Positions 1 to 8,415 of a stretch of 64,000 bases of DNA are shown piece after piece. This DNA is from Amycolatopsis sp. cg9 (lineage in GTDB: Bacteria > Actinomycetota > Actinomycetes > Mycobacteriales > Pseudonocardiaceae): NCBI RefSeq assembly GCF_041346945.1, contig NZ_CP166850.1, positions 7,858,501-7,922,500 of the forward strand. The letters are read 5' to 3'. A model generated the notes under the pieces. It was not told the origin of the DNA and made no database searches. It saw nothing but the letters and a program-made list of their open reading frames with translations. A program made the position numbers and the translations under genes. Numbering within the stretch: the first letter of the stretch is position 1; each line of letters starts with the position of its first letter.

Positions 1-577
1 CGGCGGTGCGGGTCTTTTCGTAGTAGCAGCCGGTGCCGGTGAAGCCGTAGCCGTAGGCGTTCATGCGGAGCTGGAAGGCTTTGAGCGGGCCGGCGCAGTC
101 GCCGTACTGGTAGACGACGCCGGGCCAGGCGGGCATCGGGCCGCCGGGTGGTGGCGGGGTGGGCTGGGGTGTCGGTCCCCCGCCGATGTAGGCGGAGTCG
201 GCGTAGGTGGGGACGCGCTTGCTGCGGGCGTCGGCGTCGCCGGCGAGCTTGAGCATGCCGGCGCACTGCCAGGGTTGCCAGCCACGCATGCGGTAGAGGT
301 AGAGGGCGCGGTAGTCCTGTTCGGCGGGTGCGGCCTGGTCGGGGCGGCCGGTGCCGCCGACGCTGCGCCAGGTGGGCAGGTCGAACTGGTAGGCGCCGTA
401 GTAGCCGTTGCCGGTGTTGGTGGCGTAGCGGCCGCTGGATTCGCACATGCGGAGCTTGGCCCAGGCGGTCGACGCGGGGTCGGCGGTGGCGACGGCGGGG
501 ACGGTCAGCTGCAGACCCATGGCGGCGAAGGCGAGGAGCAGGACTCTCGCGACGGTGCGTCTCCGGATCTGGATCAT
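1..577 (-). CDS. Secreted transglycosylase, Rpf-like (partial, C-terminus off the window)
   Basis: This gene runs off the left edge, leaving 192 codons. It starts ATG at 577 with an Arg-rich signal peptide (residues 1-32, likely cut after ATA). A resuscitation-promoting-factor/transglycosylase fold follows: WAKLRMCESSGRY carries the expected catalytic Glu (E46), and GNGYYGAYQFDLPTW is typical of the family. After a Pro-rich linker (around residues 125-140) comes a YGDCAGPLKAFQ segment that resembles the start of a peptidoglycan-binding domain. The family cleaves cell-wall glycan outside the cell. It could be a housekeeping Rpf or a sporulation/germination hydrolase; the missing C-terminus prevents a finer call. 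Confidence 0.85.
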   Translation of the reverse strand, partial: MIQIRRRTVARVLLLAFAAMGLQLTVPAVATADPASTAWAKLRMCESSGRYATNTGNGYYGAYQFDLPTWRSVGGTGRPDQAAPAEQDYRALYLYRMRGWQPWQCAGMLKLAGDADARSKRVPTYADSAYIGGGPTPQPTPPPPGGPMPAWPGVVYQYGDCAGPLKAFQLRMNAYGYGFTGTGCYYEKTRTA

Positions 578-594
578 GGGAGCACAGTAGGAGC

Positions 595-619
595 GTGTCC
601 CACTGACCACAAGGGACAC
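595..619. promoter_or_regulatory. Inverted repeat upstream of the Rpf-like gene
   Basis: GTGTCCC (595-601) and GGGACAC (613-619) form a perfect 7-bp inverted repeat with an 11-nt spacer. A small hairpin, CTGAG-CGC-CTCAG, sits at 621-633. Both lie in the leader of the gene starting at 577 on the minus strand. They could be an operator or leader structure. The function is unknown. Confidence 0.35.
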
Positions 620-812
620 ACTGAGCGCCTCAGTCTCACACGGAACACTGTTCGCGACACGCCGCGCAGGCCGGAACCGTGATTGCCCCGGAAGTGGCGG
701 ATGAGCGTGAAGCGACAAACCGGACACGGTTTCGGCGGTGCTGTGAGCGCCGTCGCTACCTCCCAGTAGTCTCCGCGCTGACCTGGAAGTTCTTGACCTG
801 AAGGAGCCGTGG

Positions 813-2213
813 ATGACGCTGGCCGGGACGCGCTCGTCCAAGCGCGAGCGCTGGGGCTGGTATTTCTACGACTGGGCGAATTCGCCGTTCTATTCGTCGT
901 CGACGACGGTGTTCGGTGCGTTGTCCATGAGCGGGATCGCGGCGGCGGACGCGAAGACGAACTTCACCCTTAATGGGGACCGCCCGTGCGTCGACGCGGC
1001 GGGCAAGGCGGACACGTTGCACAACTGCGACGTGACGTTGTTCGGGCTGCACTTCCCGGCCGGTTCGGTGTGGGGGTATCTGCTGTCGGTGGCGACGGTG
1101 GTGCAGGTGCTGGTCCTGCCGATCGCGGGTGCGGTGGCCGACCGCAGCCACAACAAGCGGCGGATCCTCGGTGGGTTCGCGTTCCTGGGGGCGGCGGCCG
1201 CGGCGGCGATGTTCTTCCTCGCGGGGTCGGACTGGCAGCTGGGCGTGGTGCTGTTCGTCATCGCGAACATCGGCTACGGCGGTTCACTGGTCGTCTACTA
1301 CTCGTTCCTGGTCGACATCGGCGGTCCGGACGAGCGGGACGACATCTCGGCGAAGGGCTGGGCGTTCGGGTACCTGGGCGGTGGGCTGGCGCTGGCGCTG
1401 CAGCTGGGGTTCTACCTCGGGCACGACGCGTTCGGCGTGAGCGAGGGCATGGCGGTGCAGATCTGCTTCCTGACCTCGGGGCTGTGGTGGGCGGCGTTCA
1501 CCGTGCCTGCGGTGCGGGCGCTCCCCCGGCGGCACCAGCCGGTCGACGTCGTGCCGGGCAGGACGGTGCTGCGGGCGGGCTTCGCGGAGTTGCGGCAGAC
1601 GCTGGTGTCGGCGAAGGCGTACCCGTTGACGCTGGCGTTCCTGGGCAGCTACCTGGTCTTCACCGACGGCATCAACACGGTGGTCGCGGTGTCGGCGCAG
1701 TACGGGAAGGACGAGCTGGGCTTCGGCAACAGCGTGCTGATCGTGACGATCCTGGTGATCCAGTTCGTGGCGTACCTGGGTGGGACGCTGCACGGGCTGG
1801 TGGCGCGGCGGATCGGGGCGAAGCGGACGATCCTGGGCAGCCTGGTGCTGTGGGTCGTGGTGCTGGCCGGGGCGTACTTCGTGCAGCCGAAGCAGATGCT
1901 GCAGTTCCTCGCGGTGGCGGTGGGGATCGGGCTGGTGCTGGGGGGAACGAACGCGCTGTCGCGGTCGTTGTTCAGCCAGATGATCCCGGCGGGCAAGGAC
2001 GCGCAGTACTACTCGCTCTACGTGGTGGGCGAGCGCGGGACGTCGTGGCTGGGGCCGTTGGTGTTCGCGGGGGTCGGGCAGGCGACGGGGTCGTTCCGGC
2101 TGGCCATCGTGGCGCTGGTGATCTTCTTCGCGGTGGGTCTGGTGCTGGTGTGGCTGGTGCCGGTGCGGCGGGCGATCGTGGCGGCGGGCAACACCCCGCC
2201 GGAGGTGCTGTAG
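813..2213 (+). CDS. MFS transporter, UMF1/Atg22-like
   Basis: A 466-residue polytopic membrane protein. It opens with KRERWGWYFYDWANSPFY, the recognisable start of the UMF1 (vacuole effluxer Atg22-like) branch of the major facilitator superfamily. Many hydrophobic segments follow, with a typical cytoplasmic RSHNKRR loop after the third helix. An AAGG-AG ribosome site lies a few bases before the ATG. Substrates of bacterial members are not well defined; amino acid or other small-molecule efflux is the usual guess. It diverges from the Rpf-like gene across about 235 bp, and thymidine kinase follows 21 bp downstream on the same strand. Confidence 0.85.
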   Translation: MTLAGTRSSKRERWGWYFYDWANSPFYSSSTTVFGALSMSGIAAADAKTNFTLNGDRPCVDAAGKADTLHNCDVTLFGLHFPAGSVWGYLLSVATVVQVLVLPIAGAVADRSHNKRRILGGFAFLGAAAAAAMFFLAGSDWQLGVVLFVIANIGYGGSLVVYYSFLVDIGGPDERDDISAKGWAFGYLGGGLALALQLGFYLGHDAFGVSEGMAVQICFLTSGLWWAAFTVPAVRALPRRHQPVDVVPGRTVLRAGFAELRQTLVSAKAYPLTLAFLGSYLVFTDGINTVVAVSAQYGKDELGFGNSVLIVTILVIQFVAYLGGTLHGLVARRIGAKRTILGSLVLWVVVLAGAYFVQPKQMLQFLAVAVGIGLVLGGTNALSRSLFSQMIPAGKDAQYYSLYVVGERGTSWLGPLVFAGVGQATGSFRLAIVALVIFFAVGLVLVWLVPVRRAIVAAGNTPPEVL

Positions 2214-2234
2214 GCCCCGATAGGGTCGGCTGTC

Positions 2235-2993
2235 GTGACCTTTGTGAACGACCGGGGCCCCGACCCCACGGACGCCCTGTCGTCGGTCCCCGCGGCCGGC
2301 TCGCGCCGCGGTACGCCGCCGGTGGGCAGGCTGAAGTTCTGCTACGGGCCGATGGACTGCGGGAAGTCGACGCTCGCGCTGCAGATCGACCACAACCACG
2401 CCCGGCAGGGCCGGCGTGGCCTGATCCTGGTGCGGCACGACCGTTCGGGCGCGCCGCAGATCTCGAGCCGGATCGGGCTGACGCGGCAGGCGGTGGAGGT
2501 CGTGGAGGACACGGACGTGCGGGAGCTGGTCCGGCAGGAGTGGGCGCACGGGCAGCACGTGGACTACGTGGTGGTGGACGAGGCGCAGTTCCTCTCCCCC
2601 GCGCAGGTGGACCAGCTGGCGGAGCTGGCCGACGAGGTCGAGATCGACGTGTACTGCTTCGGGATCGCGACGGACTTCCGGAGCCGGTTGTTCCCGGGGG
2701 CCGCTCGTCTGTTCGAACTGGCGGACGAGTTGCAGCCGGTTCAGGTGGAGGTGCTGTGCTGGTGCGGGCTGCCCGGGCGGTTCAACGCGAGGGTGGTCGA
2801 CGGCGAGGTCGTGCGCGAGGGCGATACCGTCGTGGTGGCAGATACCGAACAATCCGTAGTTGAAACTTCAGCTTCAGCACGTTTTGAGGCCGAATTCGCT
2901 ACGGTGCGTTATCAGGTATTGTGTCGCCGCCACTTTCGATCGGGTGACTTGGGGCCGGTTACTGCTCATCACGGTCAGTTACGGTTGACCTGA
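2235..2993 (+). CDS. tdk: Thymidine kinase
   Basis: A type II thymidine kinase (252 aa) phosphorylating thymidine to dTMP in pyrimidine salvage. The P-loop GPMDCGKST is at residues 38-46, the Walker B/catalytic DEAQF at 115-119, and the lasso region follows near 145-160. A CWCG motif and a second Cys later in the C-terminal half suggest the usual structural zinc site, not all of which is obvious. The start is GTG. The N-terminus carries about 30 extra residues before the conserved core, so a later start is possible. The last 100 bp are noticeably less GC-rich than the surroundings. Confidence 0.9.
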   Translation: MTFVNDRGPDPTDALSSVPAAGSRRGTPPVGRLKFCYGPMDCGKSTLALQIDHNHARQGRRGLILVRHDRSGAPQISSRIGLTRQAVEVVEDTDVRELVRQEWAHGQHVDYVVVDEAQFLSPAQVDQLAELADEVEIDVYCFGIATDFRSRLFPGAARLFELADELQPVQVEVLCWCGLPGRFNARVVDGEVVREGDTVVVADTEQSVVETSASARFEAEFATVRYQVLCRRHFRSGDLGPVTAHHGQLRLT

Positions 2994-3137
2994 GTCAGGC
3001 CCCAGTAGCCCATCCGGGGGATATCAGCACTAAGAAGGCCGTATTGACGTCACGCCGGAGCGCGAAACGCCTCCTACTAGAGGAAGCTGATGCCGGCGGG
3101 TGACGCAGCTCATCGTGAGCAACGACATGGTGTCCCG

Positions 3138-3163
3138 GGAATCCCCGGGGGCCCTGAGTCGTT
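3138..3163 (+). promoter_or_regulatory. Sigma-R/SigH-type promoter of rbpA
   Basis: GGAAT at 3138-3142, an 18-nt spacer, and GTT at 3161-3163 match the actinobacterial sigma-R (SigH) thiol-stress promoter consensus GGAAT-N18-GTT exactly. Transcription would start near 3170, about 50 nt before the rbpA ATG. In Streptomyces coelicolor rbpA is a known sigma-R target, so element and gene agree. Confidence 0.7.
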
Positions 3164-3219
3164 GCATAGGGTGAGCATCACCCTGGCTCCACCCCGGAGC
3201 TGACTGAAAGGACCCCACT

Positions 3220-3567
3220 ATGGCCGACCGTGTTCTTCGTGGAAGCCGGCTGGGAGCGGTCAGCTACGAGACCGACCGCAACCACGACCTCGCTCCACGC
3301 CGCACCGTGCGCTACGCCTGCCCGAAGAACCACGAGTTCGAGGTGCCGTTCTCCGACGACGCCGAGATCCCGACGGTCTGGGAGTGCCGCCTGCACGGCA
3401 GCGAATCGGAGATCGTCGACGGCGGGCAGCCCGAGCAGAAGAAGGTCAAGCCGCCGCGCACCCACTGGGACATGCTGCTGGAACGGCGCACGATCCCCGA
3501 GCTCGAGGACCTGCTCAACGAACGTCTCGCCGAGCTGAAGGGCCGCCGGACCTCCCGGTCCGCGTAG
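3220..3567 (+). CDS. rbpA: RNA polymerase-binding protein RbpA
   Basis: A 115-residue general transcription factor of actinobacteria. It binds RNA polymerase and group 1/2 sigma factors and stabilises open complexes. The N-terminal MADRVLRGSRLGAVSYETD, the central zinc-ribbon-like core (YACPKNHEF with a later WECRLHG) and the basic linker with the sigma-interacting helix (KPPRTHWDMLLERR) are all present. Length is typical. A GAAAGGA ribosome site precedes the ATG. A sigma-R-type promoter lies upstream and a strong hairpin terminator follows, so the gene is probably monocistronic. Confidence 0.97.
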   Translation: MADRVLRGSRLGAVSYETDRNHDLAPRRTVRYACPKNHEFEVPFSDDAEIPTVWECRLHGSESEIVDGGQPEQKKVKPPRTHWDMLLERRTIPELEDLLNERLAELKGRRTSRSA

Positions 3568-3604
3568 CCCGCCCGGCCCGTAGCCACCGCTCCCACCACA
3601 ACGG

Positions 3605-3639
3605 AAAGGCCCCCGCGACCTCCCCCCGCGGGGGCCTTT
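3605..3639 (+). terminator. Rho-independent-type terminator of rbpA
   Basis: AAAGGCCCCCGCG (3605-3617) pairs perfectly with CGCGGGGGCCTTT (3627-3639), giving a 13-bp stem and a 9-nt loop. It lies 38 nt past the rbpA stop. The A/T ends make it usable in both directions. Confidence 0.9.
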
Positions 3640-3711
3640 CGCCTACCCGGCGGCAGTCGCCCCGGTGCGCCGGTGCCGGGCGCTGCGAGGGCGCCCGGGC
3701 TGGTCCGGAGG

Positions 3712-3762
3712 TCATGAAGGACCCTTTCACCGCGTCCGGTGAGGTGAACGACTCGTTCATGA
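3712..3762. repeat. Short inverted-repeat element overlapping the NUDIX gene stop
   Basis: TCATGAA (3712-3718) is mirrored by TTCATGA (3756-3762). Comparing the two 20-nt half-units as inverted copies gives 16 of 20 matching positions, with a GGTGA/TCACC core near the centre. The minus-strand stop codon of the NUDIX gene (3757-3759) lies in the right arm. It resembles the small dispersed intergenic hairpins of large actinomycete genomes; copy number cannot be tested here. Confidence 0.5.
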
Positions 3763-4398
3763 CGTCGCGTGCCGCCGGGCCGGCCGCTGCTGCCGGGTGC
3801 TGAAGGGGCCCTGCAGTGCCGCCCACTGCAGGAGCATGATCGTCTTCGCGTCGGCGATCTCCCCCGTGCCGATCATCTTCAGCGCGTCCTCGAATCGCAG
3901 CTCCACCACTTCGATGTCCTCCCCCTCCTCGGCGATCCCGCCACCCGCGCCCCGGTCGGCCGGGTCGTACGGCGCCGCGTAGCAGTGCAGGCGCTCGGTG
4001 ACCGAGCCCGGGCTCGTGTACACGTCGAACACGTGCTCCAGCGCGCCGATGCGGACGCCCGTCTCCTCCTGCGCCTCCCGCCGGATCGCCGTCTCGGGGT
4101 CGTCGGTGTCCAGCAGGCCCGCGGCCGTCTCCAGGAACATGCCGTCGGGGTGGTCGTTGACGTAGACCGGGTAGCGGAACTGGCGGGTCAGCAGCACCGT
4201 CTCCCCCGCCGGGTCGTAGAGCAGCACGGTGGCGCCGTTGCCGCGGTCGTACGTCTCCCGCTGCTCGGTCGTCCAGCGGCCGTCGCGGTGCTGGAATTCG
4301 AACGTCGTGCGGCGCAGGACGTACCAGGCCGACGACAGCAGTTCGACGTCGGTGACGCGGACGCGCGGGTTGCGGGAGAGGCTTGTCGGAGAGGTCAT
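3757..4398 (-). CDS. NUDIX hydrolase, NudK-like
   Basis: A 213-residue NUDIX pyrophosphohydrolase. The Nudix box (residues 94-115, AGLLDTDDPETAIRREAQEE) closely resembles GDP-mannose pyrophosphatase NudK, including its one-residue-short spacing. The preceding LLTRQFRYPVYVN strand also fits the ADP-sugar/GDP-mannose clade. Likely substrates are nucleoside diphosphate sugars, giving sugar phosphate plus NMP. The last 15-20 residues (STRQQRPARRHATS) are low-complexity and encoded by repeat-like DNA at 3757-3810, so the natural C-terminus may have been altered. It is divergent from the DeoR regulator over 48 bp. Confidence 0.88.
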   Translation of the reverse strand: MTSPTSLSRNPRVRVTDVELLSSAWYVLRRTTFEFQHRDGRWTTEQRETYDRGNGATVLLYDPAGETVLLTRQFRYPVYVNDHPDGMFLETAAGLLDTDDPETAIRREAQEETGVRIGALEHVFDVYTSPGSVTERLHCYAAPYDPADRGAGGGIAEEGEDIEVVELRFEDALKMIGTGEIADAKTIMLLQWAALQGPFSTRQQRPARRHATS

Positions 4399-4446
4399 GC
4401 CGCGACCATAATGTGCAGTACTCGGAATAAACAGGGAGGATCGTGC

Positions 4447-5196
4447 ATGCTGGTCGGGGAACGCCGAGAACTGCTGCTAGCCCGGCTGACGGCCGAGGGC
4501 AAGGTGCTGGCGAAGGACGTCGCGGCCGAGCTCGGGGTCTCCGAGGACAGCATCCGCCGGGACCTGCGCGACCTGGCCGCGGCCGGGCTCTGCCAGCGCG
4601 TTTACGGCGGGGCCTTGCCCGTCTCCCCCGCGGTTGCCGACTACGCGAGCCGCGCGGGCATCGCCGTCGACGGGAAGGACCGGATCGCCGCGGTCGCGGC
4701 CGGGCTGGTCCGGCCGGGGTCGACCGTCATCCTCGACGGCGGCACGACCACGCTGGCCGTCGCGAAAGCCCTCCCGCGTGACCTCGAAGCCACCGTCGTC
4801 ACCCACAGCCCCACCGTCGCCGTCGCGCTGCTCGACCACGCCGGCATCGAGGTCTTCCTGCTCGGCGGGCGGCTGTTCCGGCACTCCGCCGTCACCTGCG
4901 GCGCCGCCGCGGCCGAGGCCGCCCAGTCCGTCAGCGCCGACGTCTTCCTGCTCGGCGTCACCGGCGTGCACCCCGAAGCCGGGCTCACCACCGGCGACGC
5001 CGAGGAAGCCGCGATGAAGCGCACGCTGGCCCGGCGCGCCGCCGACACCTACGTGCTGGCCAGCGCCGAGAAGATCGGCGCGGCATCGCGGTTCACCGTC
5101 CTGCCGTTCGCCGACGTCGCCGGCGTGATCACCGACTCCGGCGACCAGAACGTGCAGGAACTTGCAGACCTGGGCGTGCCGATCCTGCGGGCGTGA
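4447..5196 (+). CDS. DeoR/GlpR-family transcriptional regulator
   Basis: A 249-residue regulator with an N-terminal winged HTH (residues 3-57, including ELGVSEDSIRRDL) and a C-terminal sugar-phosphate-sensing DeoRC domain (VILDGGTTTLAVAKAL, LGGRLFRHS, LGVTGVHPEAGLTTGDAEEAAMKR). Such proteins repress sugar or nucleoside catabolic genes and are released by phosphorylated sugars. The ATG at 4447 was chosen because the HTH begins at once and a GGGAGGA site lies about 7 nt upstream. The nearest target is itself and the divergent NUDIX gene. The 3' end overlaps the convergent PIG-L gene by 68 bp. Confidence 0.9.
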   Translation: MLVGERRELLLARLTAEGKVLAKDVAAELGVSEDSIRRDLRDLAAAGLCQRVYGGALPVSPAVADYASRAGIAVDGKDRIAAVAAGLVRPGSTVILDGGTTTLAVAKALPRDLEATVVTHSPTVAVALLDHAGIEVFLLGGRLFRHSAVTCGAAAAEAAQSVSADVFLLGVTGVHPEAGLTTGDAEEAAMKRTLARRAADTYVLASAEKIGAASRFTVLPFADVAGVITDSGDQNVQELADLGVPILRA

Positions 5197-5932
5197 CCTC
5201 GGTGAACCACTCGCGGCCCGCCACCACCGCGAACAGCGGCGCCGGCAGCCACACCAGCAGCCGCAGCACGGCCGAGAGCCGCCCGGTACCGCGGACGTCG
5301 GACACGTGCGCGGCCAGCGCCGCCTGCTTCCGCCCGGCGAAGCGCCGGACGTCGAAGCGGTGGGTGACGGCCGAGGCCGGGCTGTAGGCGTGGTCGAGCG
5401 CTTCGGCGTCGTATTCGAACGGGATCCGCAGCGCCTTGACCACCCGGACGAACCGCAGCGCGAAGTCGCGGGGCAGCGTGGCCTCCAGCAGCCGCGTCCC
5501 GGTCAGCCGGGCCGCCCGCCGCGCGACTTCGTGCACCTTCACGTGGTCGCGGTGGCCGTAGCCGCCGTTGGCGTCGTAGCCGAGCAGCAGGTCGGCCCGC
5601 TCCTCGTGCAGCAGGGCCGCGAGCCGGTGGGCGGCTTCCTCGGTGTCCGCGCGGGCGAAGCGTTGCCGGCCGGGCGGGTCGGCGTAGAGCACCGGCCCGT
5701 GCCCGCTGTCGGCGTAGCCCAGGTGCACGACGCGCCGCACGCCGAGGATGGCCGCCGCGGCCTCCAGCTCGCCCCAGCGGGGCGTCGGGTGCTCGGCGGC
5801 CATGCCGTCGGTGGCCACGACGACCACCACCCGGTGCCCGTCGGCCGCGGCCCGGGCCAGGGTGCCGCCGCTGAGCAGCACCGGGTCGTCCGCGTGGGCG
5901 TGGAAGGCCACGATGGTCGTCATCGGCCCCAT
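5129..5932 (-). CDS. PIG-L family deacetylase
   Basis: A 267-residue zinc-dependent N-acetyl-sugar deacetylase-like protein. The family motif AHPDDE appears as AHADDPVLLSGG (residues 12-23); the third zinc ligand is likely the His in GGYGHRDHVKVH. Members deacetylate GlcNAc-inositol (MshB), mycothiol conjugates or secondary metabolites. The change from Pro-Asp-Asp-Glu to Ala-Asp-Asp-Pro removes the Glu after DD, so activity or specificity may differ from classic MshB. The start may be the second ATG (MTTIVAFH), 9 bp later. The 3' end is antisense to the DeoR gene for 68 bp. Confidence 0.82.
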   Translation of the reverse strand: MGPMTTIVAFHAHADDPVLLSGGTLARAAADGHRVVVVVATDGMAAEHPTPRWGELEAAAAILGVRRVVHLGYADSGHGPVLYADPPGRQRFARADTEEAAHRLAALLHEERADLLLGYDANGGYGHRDHVKVHEVARRAARLTGTRLLEATLPRDFALRFVRVVKALRIPFEYDAEALDHAYSPASAVTHRFDVRRFAGRKQAALAAHVSDVRGTGRLSAVLRLLVWLPAPLFAVVAGREWFTEVTPAGSARPGLQVPARSGRRSR

Positions 5933-5996
5933 GATGGCCGAGAACGGGCGAGCGCGGGGCGGGTGCGGTGCACGAAACCCCGGCTGCCCGCCGGCC

Positions 5997-6764
5997 TCAG
6001 CCGCGCTTGACCAGCCGCCGCACCTGGTGCCAGCGGCGCTCCACGCCCCACTTCGCCACCCGCAGGAACGCCTCGCGGATGATCGAGCCGCTCATCTTCG
6101 ACTCGCCGATCTCGCGCTCGGTGAAGGTGATCGGCACCTCGACGATCTCGAAACCGGCGTCGGCGGTGCGGACGGTCAGGTCGATCTGGAAGCAGTAGCC
6201 GTGCGAGTTGACCTCGTCCAGGGCCAGCTTCTCCAGCACCGGACGGCGGTAGGCGCGGAACCCGGCGGTGATGTCCCGCACCCGCATGCCCAGCGCGAGC
6301 TGCGAGTAGACGTTCGCGCCGCGCGAGAGGACCTGGCGGTTGAGCGGCCAGTTCACCACGCTGCCGCCCGGCACGTACCGGGAGCCGATCGCCAGGTCGG
6401 CGTCGCCGACGGCGTCCAGCAGGCGCGGCAGGTCCTCGGGCGCGTGCGAGCCGTCGGCGTCCATCTCGACGATCGTGTTGTACTCGCGCGCCAGGCCCCA
6501 GCGGAACCCGGCGATGTAGGCGGCGCCGAGGCCCGCCTTTTCGGTGCGGTGCATGACGTGGACGTGGTCGTTCGCGGCCGCGCGCTCGTCGGCCAGCTCG
6601 CCGGTGCCGTCCGGGCTGCCGTCGTCCACCACGAGCACGTGCACGTCCGGGAGTGCCTTGTGCAAGCGATCCAGGATCGGGCCGAGGTTCTCCCGTTCGT
6701 TGTACGTCGGGATCACCACCAGCACCGGATCGATTTCCCGGGCCCCCCGCGGCGCCTGCGACAT
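5997..6764 (-). CDS. ppm1: Polyprenol-phosphate mannose synthase
   Basis: A 255-residue GT2 glycosyltransferase that transfers mannose from GDP-mannose to polyprenol phosphate, the donor for lipoglycan and protein mannosylation. It shows [27 protein letters not shown] and the catalytic MDADGSH (D102/D104). The C-terminus [18 protein letters not shown] is typical of actinobacterial Ppm1. The ATG at 6764 was chosen because the conserved domain begins 12 residues in. It lies 26 bp downstream of lnt on the same strand and is probably co-transcribed. In Mycobacterium tuberculosis the two are fused (Rv2051c). Confidence 0.95.
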   Translation of the reverse strand: MSQAPRGAREIDPVLVVIPTYNERENLGPILDRLHKALPDVHVLVVDDGSPDGTGELADERAAANDHVHVMHRTEKAGLGAAYIAGFRWGLAREYNTIVEMDADGSHAPEDLPRLLDAVGDADLAIGSRYVPGGSVVNWPLNRQVLSRGANVYSQLALGMRVRDITAGFRAYRRPVLEKLALDEVNSHGYCFQIDLTVRTADAGFEIVEVPITFTEREIGESKMSGSIIREAFLRVAKWGVERRWHQVRRLVKRG

Positions 6765-6790
6765 CCGTGCTCCTCCGATATCCGCGGCGG

Positions 6791-8404
6791 TCAGTCCGCC
6801 GCTTCCCCTGCTGCCGTGCCGGCGCTCGCGCGCCGGGTGCGAAAACGGAGTACGAGCCCGCCGGCCACCCCGGCGATCGCCAGTGCCAGCAGCCCGTACT
6901 CCGTCCACGCACCGAGTCGATCCGACAGCGTAGTCTGCGTGCGCAGCGGGACGCGCCCGACCAGGGAATCGGCGGTGAAAAGGCCCGTTGAGCTGGTAAC
7001 CGTTCCGTCGGGGGCGACGACGGCGCTCACTCCTGAGACGGCGGACACCACGACGGCCCGGCCGTGTTCGACCGCCCGCAGCCGGGACATGGCCAGCTGC
7101 TGCACGCTCATCTCGCTCTCGCCGTACCAGGCGTTGTTCGTCGGCACCACGAGCACTTCGGCACCGTCGCGGACGGCGTCGCGGGCCGGGTAGTCGAACG
7201 CGGCTTCGTAGCAGACGAACACGCCGACCTTGGTGCCCGCGACGGCCAGCGTCTGGTTCGCGCCGTCGCCGGGGAGCATGTCGACGGTCTCGGAGTCGAG
7301 GAACGGCGTGACGAGCTCGGCGACCTTGCGGGCCGGGACGTACTCGCCGAAGGGCACCAGCTGCTGCTTGGCGTAGCGCGGCCCGGGCCCGGTGCGCGGG
7401 TCCCAGGCGATGACGGAGTTCTGGATGTGCCCGTCGGGCAGCTCGTAGAGCGCGCCGATCAGCGCGGGGACGCCGAAGTTGGCGACGAGCTGGTCGACCT
7501 GCGGGTCGGGACCGGTGACGGTGGTGGCGCTCTCCGGCCACAGCACCAGGTCCGGCTTGGGGACCTTTCCGGCGCGGACGGCGTCGAGGAGCCGCTGGCT
7601 TTCGGCGATGGTGTTGCGGCGCAGCAGCTCGCGCTCGCCCTGCAGGGCGAGGCCGATGTCGGGGGCGTTGCCCTGGACGGTCGCGATGGTGCGTTCGCCG
7701 TCCTGGGCGCCGGTGCCGATGGCAGGCCACAGGGCCAGCCCGGCGACGACGGGCAGCACGGTGCCGAGGGCGGCGAGGACGGCCGGGCGGGTGAGCTTGC
7801 GCGTCTCCCACAGGCGGGCCGCCAGCGCGGCCAGGCAGAAGCCGGTGAGGACGACGGCGAGGCCGACCAGCGGGGCGCCGCCGATCGAGGCGAGCGGCAG
7901 GAAGGCGCCTTCGGGCTGGCTGAACGCGACCCGGCCCCAGGGGAAGCCGCCGAAGGGGAACCAGGCGCGCGGGGTCTCCAGCGCGATGAACACCAGCGCG
8001 CCCCACAGCGGCGCGAGCGGCAGGCGCGCCACGAGCGTGATGAGACCGCCGGCGAGGCCGTAGTACAGCGCCAGCGCGAACGACAGGCCCAGCCACGGCC
8101 ACGGGCCGAAGTCCGGGCCGAGGAAGTCGAGCAGCCACGTCAGCAGCGGCAGGAAGAACACGAACCCGAACGCGAAGCCGTAGCCGAAGGCGCCGCGGAA
8201 GCTCCGCCCGCGCAGCACGAGGGCGAACCCGGCGAACGCCAGCGGTGCGAGCCACCACAGCGGGCGCGGGGCGAAGCTCAGGTAGTAGGCGAAGCCGGAC
8301 ACCAGTGCCGCGGCCAGCCGCAGGAGCCACGCGCGGGGAAAACGCCGGGTCCGCGAGGGTTGGTGCGGGGTGCCCGGTTCGGGGTCCGCCACGGTGACTG
8401 CCAC
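6791..8404 (-). CDS. lnt: Apolipoprotein N-acyltransferase
   Basis: A 537-residue membrane enzyme adding the third acyl chain to lipoproteins. About six N-terminal helices are followed by a periplasmic nitrilase-fold domain holding the triad: Glu in WPESATT, Lys in [10 protein letters not shown], Cys in [11 protein letters not shown] final C-terminal helix precedes a basic tail. The GTG at 8404 was chosen because it sits just before the first charged stretch and leaves room for a leader from the next gene, which ends at 8416. This is the Lnt half of the mycobacterial Lnt-Ppm1 fusion. Confidence 0.95.
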   Translation of the reverse strand: MAVTVADPEPGTPHQPSRTRRFPRAWLLRLAAALVSGFAYYLSFAPRPLWWLAPLAFAGFALVLRGRSFRGAFGYGFAFGFVFFLPLLTWLLDFLGPDFGPWPWLGLSFALALYYGLAGGLITLVARLPLAPLWGALVFIALETPRAWFPFGGFPWGRVAFSQPEGAFLPLASIGGAPLVGLAVVLTGFCLAALAARLWETRKLTRPAVLAALGTVLPVVAGLALWPAIGTGAQDGERTIATVQGNAPDIGLALQGERELLRRNTIAESQRLLDAVRAGKVPKPDLVLWPESATTVTGPDPQVDQLVANFGVPALIGALYELPDGHIQNSVIAWDPRTGPGPRYAKQQLVPFGEYVPARKVAELVTPFLDSETVDMLPGDGANQTLAVAGTKVGVFVCYEAAFDYPARDAVRDGAEVLVVPTNNAWYGESEMSVQQLAMSRLRAVEHGRAVVVSAVSGVSAVVAPDGTVTSSTGLFTADSLVGRVPLRTQTTLSDRLGAWTEYGLLALAIAGVAGGLVLRFRTRRASAGTAAGEAAD

Positions 8405-8415
8405 GCCTGAGAACT

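Noticed and set aside
578..812. Possible c-di-AMP (ydaO-type) riboswitch before the Rpf-like gene
   Set aside because: Actinobacterial rpf leaders often carry it, but I could not fit the conserved core to this leader. Only two simple inverted repeats are visible.
986..2863. Very long plus-strand open frame across the MFS and tdk genes
   Set aside because: It is a shadow frame in GC-rich DNA: the translation is Arg/Gly/Ala low-complexity with no domain, and two well-supported genes occupy the same strand in another frame.
3044..3080. TTGACG ... TACTAG as a housekeeping rbpA promoter
   Set aside because: The spacer is about 25 nt, too long for a standard promoter. The sigma-R element downstream is far better.
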